A stretch of 12,082 nucleotides of DNA, from positions 1-12,082 of the forward strand of contig CAIZHO010000088.1 of assembly GCA_903932805.1 (NCBI GenBank). Reading direction: 5' to 3'. This document shows, one piece after another, positions 1 through 6,906 of this stretch. Numbering within the stretch: position 1 is the stretch's first letter; every line of letters begins with the position of its first letter. The stretch comes from an uncultured Roseiflexaceae bacterium (GTDB lineage Bacteria > Chloroflexota > Chloroflexia > Chloroflexales > Roseiflexaceae). The notes below the pieces were generated by a model. That model did not search any database and had not been told where the DNA came from. It worked only from the letters and a program-made list of their open reading frames with translations. The position numbers and the translations under genes are program-made.

Positions 1-42
1 GCATCTCGCTCGGTGGAGTGGATGTGTTTCGCAACGAAGTGT

Positions 43-71
43 ATATTAGCACGCTGTTATGCATGTGTCAA
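43..71 (-). promoter_or_regulatory. Sigma70-type promoter reading left, out of the window
   Basis: On the minus strand a perfect -35 TTGACA (66-71) is followed after exactly 17 bases by TAATAT (43-48), preceded by an extended -10 TGC. Transcription would start near position 36 and leave the window to the left, so the gene served is not visible. A minus-strand ATG at 2-4 lies about 32 bases after the predicted start, with GAG-rich bases just before it. This is the best promoter match in the window. A stable RNA gene is equally possible as the target. Confidence 0.65.
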
Positions 72-90
72 ATCGAGTTTTGCATCTGTG

Positions 91-159
91 CCCCATGGCA
101 TGCCGTGGGGCGTTGCAGCGCCATGCCGTGGGGGGATCTCCCCACGGCGTGCCGTGGGG
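91..159. repeat. Cluster of short GC-rich palindromic repeats
   Basis: Three copies of CRTGCCGTGGGG lie at 99-110, 122-133 and 148-159. The first and third are halves of 20-base palindromes, CCCCATGGCATGCCGTGGGG (91-110) and CCCCACGGCGTGCCGTGGGG (140-159), each complementary throughout if G-T pairs are allowed. The middle copy can instead pair with 140-151 as a 12-bp stem with a 6-base loop. The cluster lies in a 277-base stretch without a gene, between a leftward promoter and the HIT gene's 3' end. It looks like a REP-like intergenic repeat, but only this one locus is visible. Confidence 0.7.
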
Positions 160-201
160 TATTGCCGGGGCCGGCGGGCGGCTGGATAGCCCTAGACGCA
201 C

Positions 202-244
202 GACGGCGGCGGTATTGGGGCCCTGCCCCCCAACCGCCGCCGTC
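202..244 (-). terminator. Long GC hairpin downstream of the HIT gene
   Basis: A perfect 12-bp stem (202-213 with 233-244) is extended by 5 more pairs (216-220 with 228-232) across a two-base bulge, leaving a 7-base loop. It starts about 33 bases after the HIT stop codon and is the only strong hairpin following the polX-HIT operon. There is no T-run after it in the minus direction, so it is not a textbook intrinsic terminator. It may protect the 3' end, help Rho-independent pausing, or belong to the neighbouring palindromic repeats. Confidence 0.45.
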
Positions 245-277
245 CTGGTGCAGATCTTGGTCCGCTCGCCGGATTTC

Positions 278-679
278 TCAGTGTGCGAGTTTGCTCTGGA
301 GTTCTTGCATGAGCTCTTTGGCCAGTGCTTGTGGTTGCCAGAAGGCAAAGACACCGTCGTTGTGCCAGCGCGGGATAAGGTGGACGTGATAATGAAACAC
401 CTCTTGGCCAGCGGCAGCGCCGTTACTCTGGACGATGTTGACTCCGTCGGCGGACAGTTTGTCGCGCATCGCCCGGGCTACACGCTGTGTGGTACGTGCT
501 GTGGCAATCAGATCGGCATCGCTCAACGCATAGAGGTTGGCGACTTCGGTCTTGCAGATAACCAAGGTGTGGCCGGGTGATGCGGGTGCGATATCGAGGA
601 ACGCGTAGGTCTCAGCGTCTTCGTAGATTTTGTAGGACGGGATCTCGCCCAAGATGATACGGCGGAAAACAGTGGTCAT
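278..679 (-). CDS. HIT-family nucleotide hydrolase/transferase
   Basis: This is a 133-aa cytoplasmic protein of the histidine triad family, whose members hydrolyse or transfer nucleotidyl groups through a histidine nucleophile (for example AMP-lysine, AMP-NH2 or dinucleotide polyphosphates). The triad is H96-Y-H98-V-H100 followed by LIPRW, with the upstream PGHTLV (36-41) and SNG (85-87) blocks typical of Hint-like members, and the length is normal. The start at 679 is chosen because AAAGGGAG lies just upstream; a longer frame to 736 would run deep into polX without support. Its ATG overlaps the polX stop as ATGA, so translation is probably coupled. The substrate cannot be deduced. Family assignment is secure. 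Confidence 0.93.
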   Translation of the reverse strand: MTTVFRRIILGEIPSYKIYEDAETYAFLDIAPASPGHTLVICKTEVANLYALSDADLIATARTTQRVARAMRDKLSADGVNIVQSNGAAAGQEVFHYHVHLIPRWHNDGVFAFWQPQALAKELMQELQSKLAH

Positions 680-2427
680 ATGCTCCCTTTCTCTCGTGGA
701 CGACGCAAAAACGTCGTCAACTGCGCACGCTCCCATGTGTTTATCACCCGTGCTGCCGGTACCCCGCCACGACGGGCGGTGGTGATGCCCTGCTCGATCC
801 AGGCATGATTGGCGGGATCGTGGGCGTCGCTGTTGACGGTGATCAGCCCGCCGGCACTGACGACGTCGCGAACCAAATCCCCGTCGATATCGAGGCGATC
901 GGGGCCGCTGTTGACTTCGAGCGCTACCTGATGTGTCGCTGCAGCCGTGATCACCGCCGGCATATCGACCGGCGCACCCAGGCGACCGCCGAGGATGCGC
1001 CCGCGCGGGTGACCGATGATGTCGACCGCGGGGTGGTGGATGGCGCGCAGGATGCGCTGGGTGGCAACTGCGGGTGTCTGGCGCAGATTGACATGCGGCG
1101 AGGCGACGACAATGTCGAGTTCGTGCAGGATTTCGTCGGGCAGCGCGAGTGAACCATCGACCAGGATGTCGACCTCGACCCCATGGAGGAGGCGGAAGTC
1201 GATACCGGCTGCCTCATACGAGGCGTTCAGGGCAGCGATTTCGAGCTGTTGGGCCCGCAGGCGTTTGGTGTCGAGGCCATTGGTAATGCCGATGAGCGCG
1301 CCGTGATCGGTGATGGCCGCATGGCTGTAGCCGCGGGCACGGGCAGACTCGGCCATGGTGGCGATGTCGGCGCTGCCATCGCTCCAGGTGGTGTGCATAT
1401 GCAGGTCGCTGCGCATGTGGTGGCGTTCGAACGTGCTGCTGTGGGCGTCGTCCCAGTGATCATCTTGGCTATACCACTCACGCAGCTCAGGGGCCACCCA
1501 GGGGAGCTCTAGGGTCGCATACAGACTGGCCTCGTCGTGGCTCCCGACGCGCTGGGCATCGGCCCACAGGCCGTCGTAGGCCAAGCGGAGGCCGCGTTGG
1601 GCGGCACGGTGGCGCAACCAATCGACGTGCGCTGTGCTGCCGGTGGTGACGACGAGCGCGCTCCCCCAGTGTTGTGGGTCGACACACTGGATATCGACCT
1701 CCATCCCGTTGTGCAAGACCGCACGCAGGCGTTGGGCGTCAGCCTGGGGGCGCATCCAGTGCTCGAGGTGCATGAGTTGGCCGATGACGGTGTCGGGACG
1801 ATCAGTCATCACCAAGATGTCGAGATCGCCGATAGTAGTCATGCCGCGCCGCAGACTCCCGACCGGCAAGACCTGTCCGACAGCGGGGAGCGACTGAATG
1901 GCAGCGGTAATGCGCTGACTGACCTCGTAGGCGTGCAAGAGCAAGGTGCGTTCTTCGCGGTCGGCCACGGCGGCGATGCCTTCACGGATCCCGTCGAGGG
2001 TCCGTTCGCCGATCCCTTTGATTTGTTTGATCGTACCGGCCTCGATTGCGGCAGAGAGTTGCGCGAGGCCGGCGATACCGAGCTCGTTGTAGAGTCGTCC
2101 CGCGGTGCGCGGACCGATATGGGGCACGCGCAAGAGTTCACGCACACCGACGGGCATGCGTTCCTTGAGGCGCGAGTAGTATTCGATGGCGCCGGTAGCA
2201 TACAGCTCGTTGACTTTCTCGGCCATGCCTTTGGTGAGACCGTCGATACGCTGCAGTTGTTGGCGTTCATAGAGGTCTACCAGCGGCACCGTGACGGCCC
2301 GCAAGGCAGCCCCGGCTTTGCGGTAGGCGATGATACGAAAGCGGTCTTCGCCCAGAATTTCCATCAAATCGGCGATGGTATCAAAGAGTTCCGACACCTC
2401 GGCGTTGGTAAAGACGTCGTCCGTCAT
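676..2427 (-). CDS. polX: DNA polymerase X family protein with PHP exonuclease domain
   Basis: This is a 583-aa bacterial family X DNA polymerase, a repair enzyme that fills short gaps and usually also trims 3' ends. In order it has an N-terminal 8-kDa-like helical region (about 1-90), two helix-hairpin-helix motifs (about 98-113 and 132-148), the polymerase palm with GSLRRG (190-195) and catalytic D201, D203 and D245, and a C-terminal PHP domain. PHP metal ligands look complete: H343 and H345 (DLHMH), D374-H375, E418, H445, H473, and D534 with H536 (NSDAH). Both activities are therefore expected to be intact. The ribosome site before the ATG is weak (GTGAG). The gene lies 76 bases after the flavocytochrome gene and overlaps the HIT gene by 4 bases. 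Confidence 0.95.
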   Translation of the reverse strand: MTDDVFTNAEVSELFDTIADLMEILGEDRFRIIAYRKAGAALRAVTVPLVDLYERQQLQRIDGLTKGMAEKVNELYATGAIEYYSRLKERMPVGVRELLRVPHIGPRTAGRLYNELGIAGLAQLSAAIEAGTIKQIKGIGERTLDGIREGIAAVADREERTLLLHAYEVSQRITAAIQSLPAVGQVLPVGSLRRGMTTIGDLDILVMTDRPDTVIGQLMHLEHWMRPQADAQRLRAVLHNGMEVDIQCVDPQHWGSALVVTTGSTAHVDWLRHRAAQRGLRLAYDGLWADAQRVGSHDEASLYATLELPWVAPELREWYSQDDHWDDAHSSTFERHHMRSDLHMHTTWSDGSADIATMAESARARGYSHAAITDHGALIGITNGLDTKRLRAQQLEIAALNASYEAAGIDFRLLHGVEVDILVDGSLALPDEILHELDIVVASPHVNLRQTPAVATQRILRAIHHPAVDIIGHPRGRILGGRLGAPVDMPAVITAAATHQVALEVNSGPDRLDIDGDLVRDVVSAGGLITVNSDAHDPANHAWIEQGITTARRGGVPAARVINTWERAQLTTFLRRPREKGSI

Positions 2428-2443
2428 GCATACTCACAGTGCT

Positions 2444-2457
2444 GGAGAAGGTTCTCC
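2444..2457. promoter_or_regulatory. Short perfect inverted repeat in the polX leader
   Basis: GGAGAA-GG-TTCTCC is a 6-bp inverted repeat with a 2-base centre. It lies between the candidate polX -10 element and the polX start codon, near the predicted transcription start. It could be an operator or a small leader hairpin. Nothing else identifies a regulator, and a repeat this short can occur by chance. Confidence 0.25.
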
Positions 2458-2461
2458 CGAG

Positions 2462-2470
2462 AGTGTAGCA
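2462..2470 (-). promoter_or_regulatory. Candidate extended -10 element for polX
   Basis: The minus strand reads TGCTACACT, an extended -10 (TGn plus TACACT), in the 76-base gap before polX. Transcription would begin near 2455, about 28 bases before the ATG. No good -35 is seen at 16-18 bases. The same TGCTANNNT form precedes other minus-strand genes here, which raises the likelihood. Confidence 0.4.
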
Positions 2471-2503
2471 GTTTTGGGCGGGGTAAGTACTGCATGCGCG
2501 GCA

Positions 2504-3823
2504 TCACCGCAATCCAAACTCTTCGGAATCGATCTGGTGCGCCGCAAACCCGCGCGCGCGCAACCCTACACGCAGCTGACGCATCAAGGGGATCGGGGCA
2601 CACAGCAGCACCTGTTGGGTCTGTGTGCACAAGGGACCGGCATACGCCTCGATGTCGGCGAGCGACAACGGCCCTTCGTGGAGATGCACGCTGATACCGG
2701 TGCGCTGTGATGCGCGCTGGGTGAGTTCATCGATGTATCGTGCGTCTGCGCGCGTCCGCACAGCCCATACCAGGGTTATCTCGGTATCGTGCGATGCCTG
2801 CTGCAACAGACTCAAAAACGGGGTTATCCCGATCCCGCCTGCGATCCAGAGTTGCCGTTGTGTGGCCGGCATCCGGCGCCCAAACATCCCATAGGGGCCG
2901 TACAGAGTGACCGCATCGCCGGGTGCGAGCTGGTCGAGTTGCCGGGTGTAGTCGCCCAGCATTTTGATCGACAGACGAACATCGCGTGGACTCTCGATAG
3001 CAGACAACGAAAACGGGTGCAACTCAGCCGGTATGGCCGCCTGGGATTTGGAGACCGCGAAAAAAACGAATTGGCCGGCGACTGCCGCGAGCGGCGTATC
3101 GAGCGCGATGCGCAGCTCGGTGATGCCGTGCTGTGTCGTACGCTCCGCAATCTGTCCGCGGGCATGTGGTGCATAGCGCCGATACAGCGCAATGCTATAG
3201 ATCCAGGCGACTCCACCAATACCGGTCAACAGCGCAATATACCAATCGGCTTGCGCCACCAGTGCATGCGCACCGCCCAGCAGATAGGGCACGCCCAACC
3301 ACGCGTGCGACGTCAACCAGAGTTGATAGGGCATGCTGCCCCAAAGCGTGATAACGACCAGTGCAACCAACCCGAACAGTCCCAGCATGCCGAGTGTGTA
3401 CGAGAGATCCAATCCGGGTATCAGATATGCCACCAGCCTGTCAGTATCGGCCAATGCTTGGGCAATCAACACCATCAGATGGAGGACCAGCATGATGAAT
3501 GTCGATTTGCCGACAAACGCATGCATGCGATAGACCACATCGAGACCACCAAAAAGGCGTTCGACCCACAGCCAACGCGTGGCCAACACACAGTTGATGC
3601 AAAAAAACAGCATCCCCCAGAAACCGAGAGACGTGCCCAGTTCGTAGAGGGGATCAAGATTGGACGGACTGATAAACCATGTTTTGCGCTGCCAGCGGAT
3701 CAGCACTGCCTGGACGAGGGTATCGATTGAGAGCCCGCTTATGAGCAACAGCACCCCGTAGACACCACGTACACCCCACGACGTGTATCGAACACGGTCA
3801 ACAATCGAGATCCCTGGTTGCAT
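2504..3823 (-). CDS. Ferric-reductase-like transmembrane flavocytochrome
   Basis: This 439-aa inner-membrane protein resembles the ferric reductase/NADPH oxidase superfamily, which passes electrons from NAD(P)H through FAD to two hemes across the membrane. Six membrane segments lie at about 16-42, 62-82, 101-124, 144-163, 172-191 and 194-214. The heme ligands look complete as two pairs: H101 and H115 in helix 3, H173 and H186 in helix 5. The soluble half has the FAD motif HPFSLSA (269-275), a GPYG loop (309-312) and the nucleotide-binding GGIGITPFLS (329-338), with C408 near the end. The start has a strong ribosome site (GGAGG, four to five bases before ATG). The acceptor (Fe3+, O2 or another) cannot be told from sequence. 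It is separated from ruvB by 153 bases and has its own candidate promoter. Confidence 0.88.
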   Translation of the reverse strand: MQPGISIVDRVRYTSWGVRGVYGVLLLISGLSIDTLVQAVLIRWQRKTWFISPSNLDPLYELGTSLGFWGMLFFCINCVLATRWLWVERLFGGLDVVYRMHAFVGKSTFIMLVLHLMVLIAQALADTDRLVAYLIPGLDLSYTLGMLGLFGLVALVVITLWGSMPYQLWLTSHAWLGVPYLLGGAHALVAQADWYIALLTGIGGVAWIYSIALYRRYAPHARGQIAERTTQHGITELRIALDTPLAAVAGQFVFFAVSKSQAAIPAELHPFSLSAIESPRDVRLSIKMLGDYTRQLDQLAPGDAVTLYGPYGMFGRRMPATQRQLWIAGGIGITPFLSLLQQASHDTEITLVWAVRTRADARYIDELTQRASQRTGISVHLHEGPLSLADIEAYAGPLCTQTQQVLLCAPIPLMRQLRVGLRARGFAAHQIDSEEFGLR

Positions 3824-3858
3824 AGCACCTCCGTGGCGTGGCGTACTGACTCCCTTTT

Positions 3859-3867
3859 ACTGTAGCA
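3859..3867 (-). promoter_or_regulatory. Candidate extended -10 element for the flavocytochrome gene
   Basis: The minus strand reads TGCTACAGT, 36 bases before the start codon at 3823, in the 153-base gap after ruvB. No clear -35 is present. The remainder of the gap (3868-3976) shows no gene; only a weak 5-bp stem (CGCAA/TTGCG) lies just upstream. Confidence 0.45.
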
Positions 3868-3976
3868 AAAGACACCGCAACACATCAGCCCCATTGCGTT
3901 GGTATTGCATGAGGAAGGGCGATCCAGAGGGAGCACAGGCACGCATCAGTGCAACAGGTGATTTGGGGGTATGGGA

Positions 3977-5026
3977 TTAAAAGAGGCGTTTTTGCTCGCT
4001 GGCCGTTTTGGGGTCGCGCAAGTGGGCAGGGATACCCAGCCCGAGGTGCTCGTAGGCGCGGGGGGTCACGACACGGCCGCGCGGCGTGCGTTGGAGCATA
4101 CCCAACTGGAGGAGAAACGGCTCGTAGACGTCTTCGACGGCGTCTATTTCTTCGGACAACGAGGCAGCCAGCGTCGACAAGCCAACCGGCCCACCGTTGA
4201 AGAGGTCGATGATGGCACGCAAGAGGCGCCGATCGTTTTCGTCGAGGCCCAGGTGGTCGACCTCGAGGGTCGTCAGTGCGATGTTCGCCACATCTTGGGT
4301 GATAACGCCGTCGGCGACCACCTGGGCATAATCGCGCACACGGCGCAGCAGACGATTGACGATACGCGGTGTCCCACGGCCGCGGGTGGCTATTTCGCGC
4401 GCGCCTTCGGGAGTCAACTGGACGCCCAGGATTTTGCCGGCACGCAAGACGATGTCGTTGAGGGCGGCCACCGAATAAAACTCCATGCGCTGGACGACGC
4501 CAAACCGATCACGGAGCGGCGACGTGAGCAACGCCAGCCGGGTGGTTGCGCCGATCATGGTGAAGCGTGGCAAATTGAGGCGCAAATTGCGGGCGCCGGG
4601 GCCTTTGCCGACGACGATGTCGAGGGCGAAGTCCTCCATCGCGGGGTAAAGCACTTCTTCGATTGCCCGATTGAGCCGGTGGATTTCGTCGATGAACAGA
4701 ATGTCGCCGGTCTGCATATTGGTCAGAATAGCGGCCAGATCGCCTTGGCGTTCGATGGCTGGGCCAGAGGTGATTTTGATTTGGACGCCCATCTCGTTGG
4801 CGAGAATCATAGCCAAGCTGGTTTTGCCCAACCCCGGTGGCCCATAGAGCAACGTATGATCGAGCGTCTCGCCGCGCGCTTTGGCAGCATTGATGCTGAT
4901 GGACAGTTGTTCGACGACCTTTTCTTGGCCGATAAACTCAGAGAGTTTGCGCGGCCGCAGGCTTTTTTCGTCGTATTGTTCGTCGTCTGACGCCTGGGGA
5001 TTGACCATCCGCGGTGGCTCTGACAT
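3977..5026 (-). CDS. ruvB: Holliday junction branch migration ATPase RuvB
   Basis: This 349-aa protein is the hexameric AAA+ motor that, with RuvA, drives branch migration of Holliday junctions in recombination and repair. Walker A is GPPGLGKT (62-69), Walker B ends in DEIH (113-116), sensor 1 is GATTR (159-163), the arginine finger is in LRDRFG (R174), and sensor 2 is in GTPRIVNR (R221). The C-terminal winged helix includes TPRGRVVT. Length is normal for the family. The start is supported by GAGGAG five bases before ATG. ruvA and ruvC are not adjacent; the gene follows a VTT-family membrane gene after 65 bases and has its own -10. Identification is essentially certain. Confidence 0.98.
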   Translation of the reverse strand: MSEPPRMVNPQASDDEQYDEKSLRPRKLSEFIGQEKVVEQLSISINAAKARGETLDHTLLYGPPGLGKTSLAMILANEMGVQIKITSGPAIERQGDLAAILTNMQTGDILFIDEIHRLNRAIEEVLYPAMEDFALDIVVGKGPGARNLRLNLPRFTMIGATTRLALLTSPLRDRFGVVQRMEFYSVAALNDIVLRAGKILGVQLTPEGAREIATRGRGTPRIVNRLLRRVRDYAQVVADGVITQDVANIALTTLEVDHLGLDENDRRLLRAIIDLFNGGPVGLSTLAASLSEEIDAVEDVYEPFLLQLGMLQRTPRGRVVTPRAYEHLGLGIPAHLRDPKTASEQKRLF

Positions 5027-5053
5027 ACCGACTCCTCATAGGGGCGTAGCGGT

Positions 5054-5059
5054 ATTATA
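5054..5059 (-). promoter_or_regulatory. Consensus -10 element for ruvB
   Basis: The minus strand carries a perfect TATAAT, with a predicted start near 5047 and a leader of about 20 bases before the ruvB ATG. No convincing -35 and no TGn extension are found. No paired GAAC/GTTC SOS-type box is visible near it. Confidence 0.5.
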
Positions 5060-5091
5060 GAACACCTCCGCTGTCGGTGCGCACAGATGTG

Positions 5092-5628
5092 CTACCCAGG
5101 CAACCAGAGCCCGACCACGATGATACCCGCCATGCGGACACAACGGCCCGCACAGACCGCACTGGCGAACCGCCAAAATGGTACGCGGAACGCACCGGCG
5201 GCCATACCAGCCATATCAAACAATGGATTGGGGGGCGCGGACAGGACGAACAGGGTCACAAACGAACGCACCGGGTGCGTCATTTGCTCGGCAACCCAGC
5301 GCGCCATGCGCGTGTCGGCCACTGCGCTACTCCCGGCGCGACCAACCAGGTAGCCACTCGTTTCGCCCACCACAGAGCCGAGCCCAGCAGCCAGCGCAAT
5401 GAGCACCAGATCACGGGGGTCACTCGTCTGCTGGGCGAGGTGGATCACCATGGGGATGTAGGGGACCGGCACGACAATGGTTGCGGTTGCGATGGCCGTC
5501 AATGCAAAGACCCCGGCGATTGCATAATCGCCGAGACCTCTGTAATCAAAGGGGAGCAGATAAAAGCCAACATTGACGGCAATCATGAGCATTGCCATCA
5601 CTGCGATGGCCCATGGTCGGGTGGGCAC
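5092..5628 (-). CDS. VTT/DedA-like small integral membrane protein
   Basis: This 178-aa hydrophobic protein resembles the VTT (SNARE-associated/DedA/YqaA) family, whose characterised members move or flip lipids such as undecaprenyl phosphate. Membrane segments are likely at about 6-26, 34-64 (re-entrant region with VPVPYIP), 73-90, 121-145 and 155-175. The family-like blocks are GSVVGETSGYLVGRAG (84-99) and SAPPNPLFDMAG (130-141). The start used is GTG at 5628, two bases after the anti-sigma stop, implying translational coupling; no ribosome site is visible and an ATG at 5598 is the fallback. It is the last gene of the sigma operon, so it may be a functional target of that system. The family call is good, the function is inference. 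Confidence 0.8.
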   Translation of the reverse strand: MPTRPWAIAVMAMLMIAVNVGFYLLPFDYRGLGDYAIAGVFALTAIATATIVVPVPYIPMVIHLAQQTSDPRDLVLIALAAGLGSVVGETSGYLVGRAGSSAVADTRMARWVAEQMTHPVRSFVTLFVLSAPPNPLFDMAGMAAGAFRVPFWRFASAVCAGRCVRMAGIIVVGLWLPG

Positions 5629-5630
5629 GA

Positions 5631-6266
5631 CTAGACTGCTTTGCGTCGTATGTTGCGCAGACGCATGAACCAGCGGGCAAACCCAATGGAACCAATCAAA
5701 CCAGCCGTCACACCCAACAACGGGAGCATGCTCGGTTCGGGTTGCTGTGCAATGAGCGGCACCGATGCGTCGGCTACCGGTGCAGATTCGACCGGTGCAG
5801 ATGCAACAGGTGCAGATTCGACGTTTGCAGATTCGACCGGTGCAGATTCGACGTTTTCAGATTCGAGCGGTGCGTCAGCCATCATGGGAGCCGCTACCGA
5901 CCCTTTGAGGAGCACCTGATCTGGCGCGTCGACGGGACCGTACCCGCTGCCAAAGAGCAACGCCACACAGAGACAGGCTACCACGCCAAAGGCCGGCAGA
6001 AACTGCCCACCGGGAGGACGAATGAGCCACCAGCGCCATCCGCGTGCGTGTTGCATGGTCTGCTGATCAAGGCGCAACGAACGTGCCGGCCGGACGGCGG
6101 GCATGTCCTGCATCAACGCACGCATCATTGCAAGTTCACTGAACGCATCGGCAAGCATTGGTTCGGTCACGAACCGGGCACGCAAGGCTGCGCTCTGATC
6201 TGCTGGTAATTCGTTGTCTGCCATTGCTTGGAGCAGATTCATATCGGTATGCGAAATAGTGCTCAT
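5631..6266 (-). CDS. Membrane anti-sigma factor with repeat stalk and PEP-CTERM-like tail
   Basis: This 211-aa protein directly follows the ECF sigma gene and is probably its inhibitor. The N-terminal part (about 10-75), beginning LLQAMADNELP, looks like a cytoplasmic anti-sigma helical domain; it lacks the H-x3-C-x2-C zinc motif. A membrane segment spans about 89-107. Then come seven pentapeptides like ESAPV/ESANV (135-169). The end is PEPSM (176-180), a hydrophobic stretch (181-199) and a basic tail with RLRNIRR, resembling a PEP-CTERM sorting signal or simply a second membrane span. The start is uncertain: ATG at 6266 or GTG at 6275, both with poor ribosome sites. Role is inferred mainly from position and layout. 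Confidence 0.75.
   Translation of the reverse strand: MSTISHTDMNLLQAMADNELPADQSAALRARFVTEPMLADAFSELAMMRALMQDMPAVRPARSLRLDQQTMQHARGWRWWLIRPPGGQFLPAFGVVACLCVALLFGSGYGPVDAPDQVLLKGSVAAPMMADAPLESENVESAPVESANVESAPVASAPVESAPVADASVPLIAQQPEPSMLPLLGVTAGLIGSIGFARWFMRLRNIRRKAV
5760..5864 (-). repeat. Seven 15-base coding repeats in the anti-sigma gene
   Basis: Seven tandem 15-base units encode ESENV, ESAPV, ESANV, ESAPV, ASAPV, ESAPV and ADASV (residues 135-169). The central units are nearly identical at DNA level (GGTGCAGATTCGACC and variants on the plus strand), which suggests recent expansion by slippage. The product would be a flexible, acidic, proline-containing linker outside the membrane. Copy number may vary between strains. 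Confidence 0.85.
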
Positions 6267-6283
6267 GTCTACCACATCTGTCT

Positions 6284-6895
6284 CTAGCTCTCTTCGTCAG
6301 CATAAAGACGCCTGACGGTAGGAAAGAGTTCCGCTGCCACAAAAATCTCACGCAGACGGACGCGTGCACGGTTCAAGCGAGACTTGACGGTCCCGATGTT
6401 GGCACCGGTGACGACTGCTATCTCATCGTACGACATGCCTTCTATATCGCTCAAAATGACCACCGTCCGCTGGTCGAGGGGTATCTGCAGCAGTGCGACC
6501 GAGATCGACCGATGTAATTCAGCACGCATGAGGTGCTCTTCGGGGTTGGGTTTTGTGTCAGCTATTTGCAACGCCGGAGATTCGTCTTCGTCGCGGGGAT
6601 TGGTGTCGAGTGACACACTGGGGTGGCGTTTGTTTGACCGTAGCACATCACGGCACGCATTCGCCACAATACGCATCAACCAAGGTCGGAACTCGCCACG
6701 TAACGAAGGCAGGTGACGGTAGGCCGAGATAAATGCATCTTGGGCGACATCAGCTGCCGCATCTGCATCACCGAGCATGCGATAGCACAAGCCGTACGCG
6801 CGATTTTGGTAGCGCTCGACGAGTTGATTAAAGCTGTCATTGTCGCCCGCGAGTGCGGCCGCAACCAGTATTTGGTCTTCGCTCAGTGCTGTCAC
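6284..6895 (-). CDS. ECF-type RNA polymerase sigma factor
   Basis: This protein of about 203 aa is a group 4 (extracytoplasmic function) sigma factor. Region 2 spans about 21-90 (SFNQLVERY through FRPWLMRIVANACRDVLR), and region 4 about 138-185 (LPLDQR-like start, EGMSYDEIA, GTVKSRLNRARVRLR helix-turn-helix). The linker (93-120) is acidic. The start chosen is GTG at 6895 because AGAGGG lies about 7 bases upstream; GTG at 6913 would overlap the phosphoesterase stop and lacks a ribosome site. It is followed after 17 bases by the putative anti-sigma gene and probably controls its own operon or envelope genes. The family is certain; the regulon is unknown. Confidence 0.93.
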   Translation of the reverse strand: MTALSEDQILVAAALAGDNDSFNQLVERYQNRAYGLCYRMLGDADAAADVAQDAFISAYRHLPSLRGEFRPWLMRIVANACRDVLRSNKRHPSVSLDTNPRDEDESPALQIADTKPNPEEHLMRAELHRSISVALLQIPLDQRTVVILSDIEGMSYDEIAVVTGANIGTVKSRLNRARVRLREIFVAAELFPTVRRLYADEES

Positions 6896-6906
6896 GCCCT
6901 CACCCT

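Noticed and set aside
1537..2694. Long plus-strand frame (385 codons) opposite polX
   Set aside because: It lies antisense to a gene with complete catalytic motifs, has no recognisable domain, and runs into the next gene; it is a codon-bias shadow.
3876..3900. Terminator after ruvB
   Set aside because: Only a 5-bp stem with a 13-base loop, and the following T-run overlaps the next gene's -10.
3739..3942. 67-codon minus-strand frame between ruvB and the flavocytochrome gene
   Set aside because: Overlaps the flavocytochrome start in another frame, has no ribosome site and an odd composition.
3971..4990. Plus-strand frame (339 codons) covering nearly all of ruvB
   Set aside because: Antisense to an unmistakable ruvB; composition is low-quality and there is no ribosome site.
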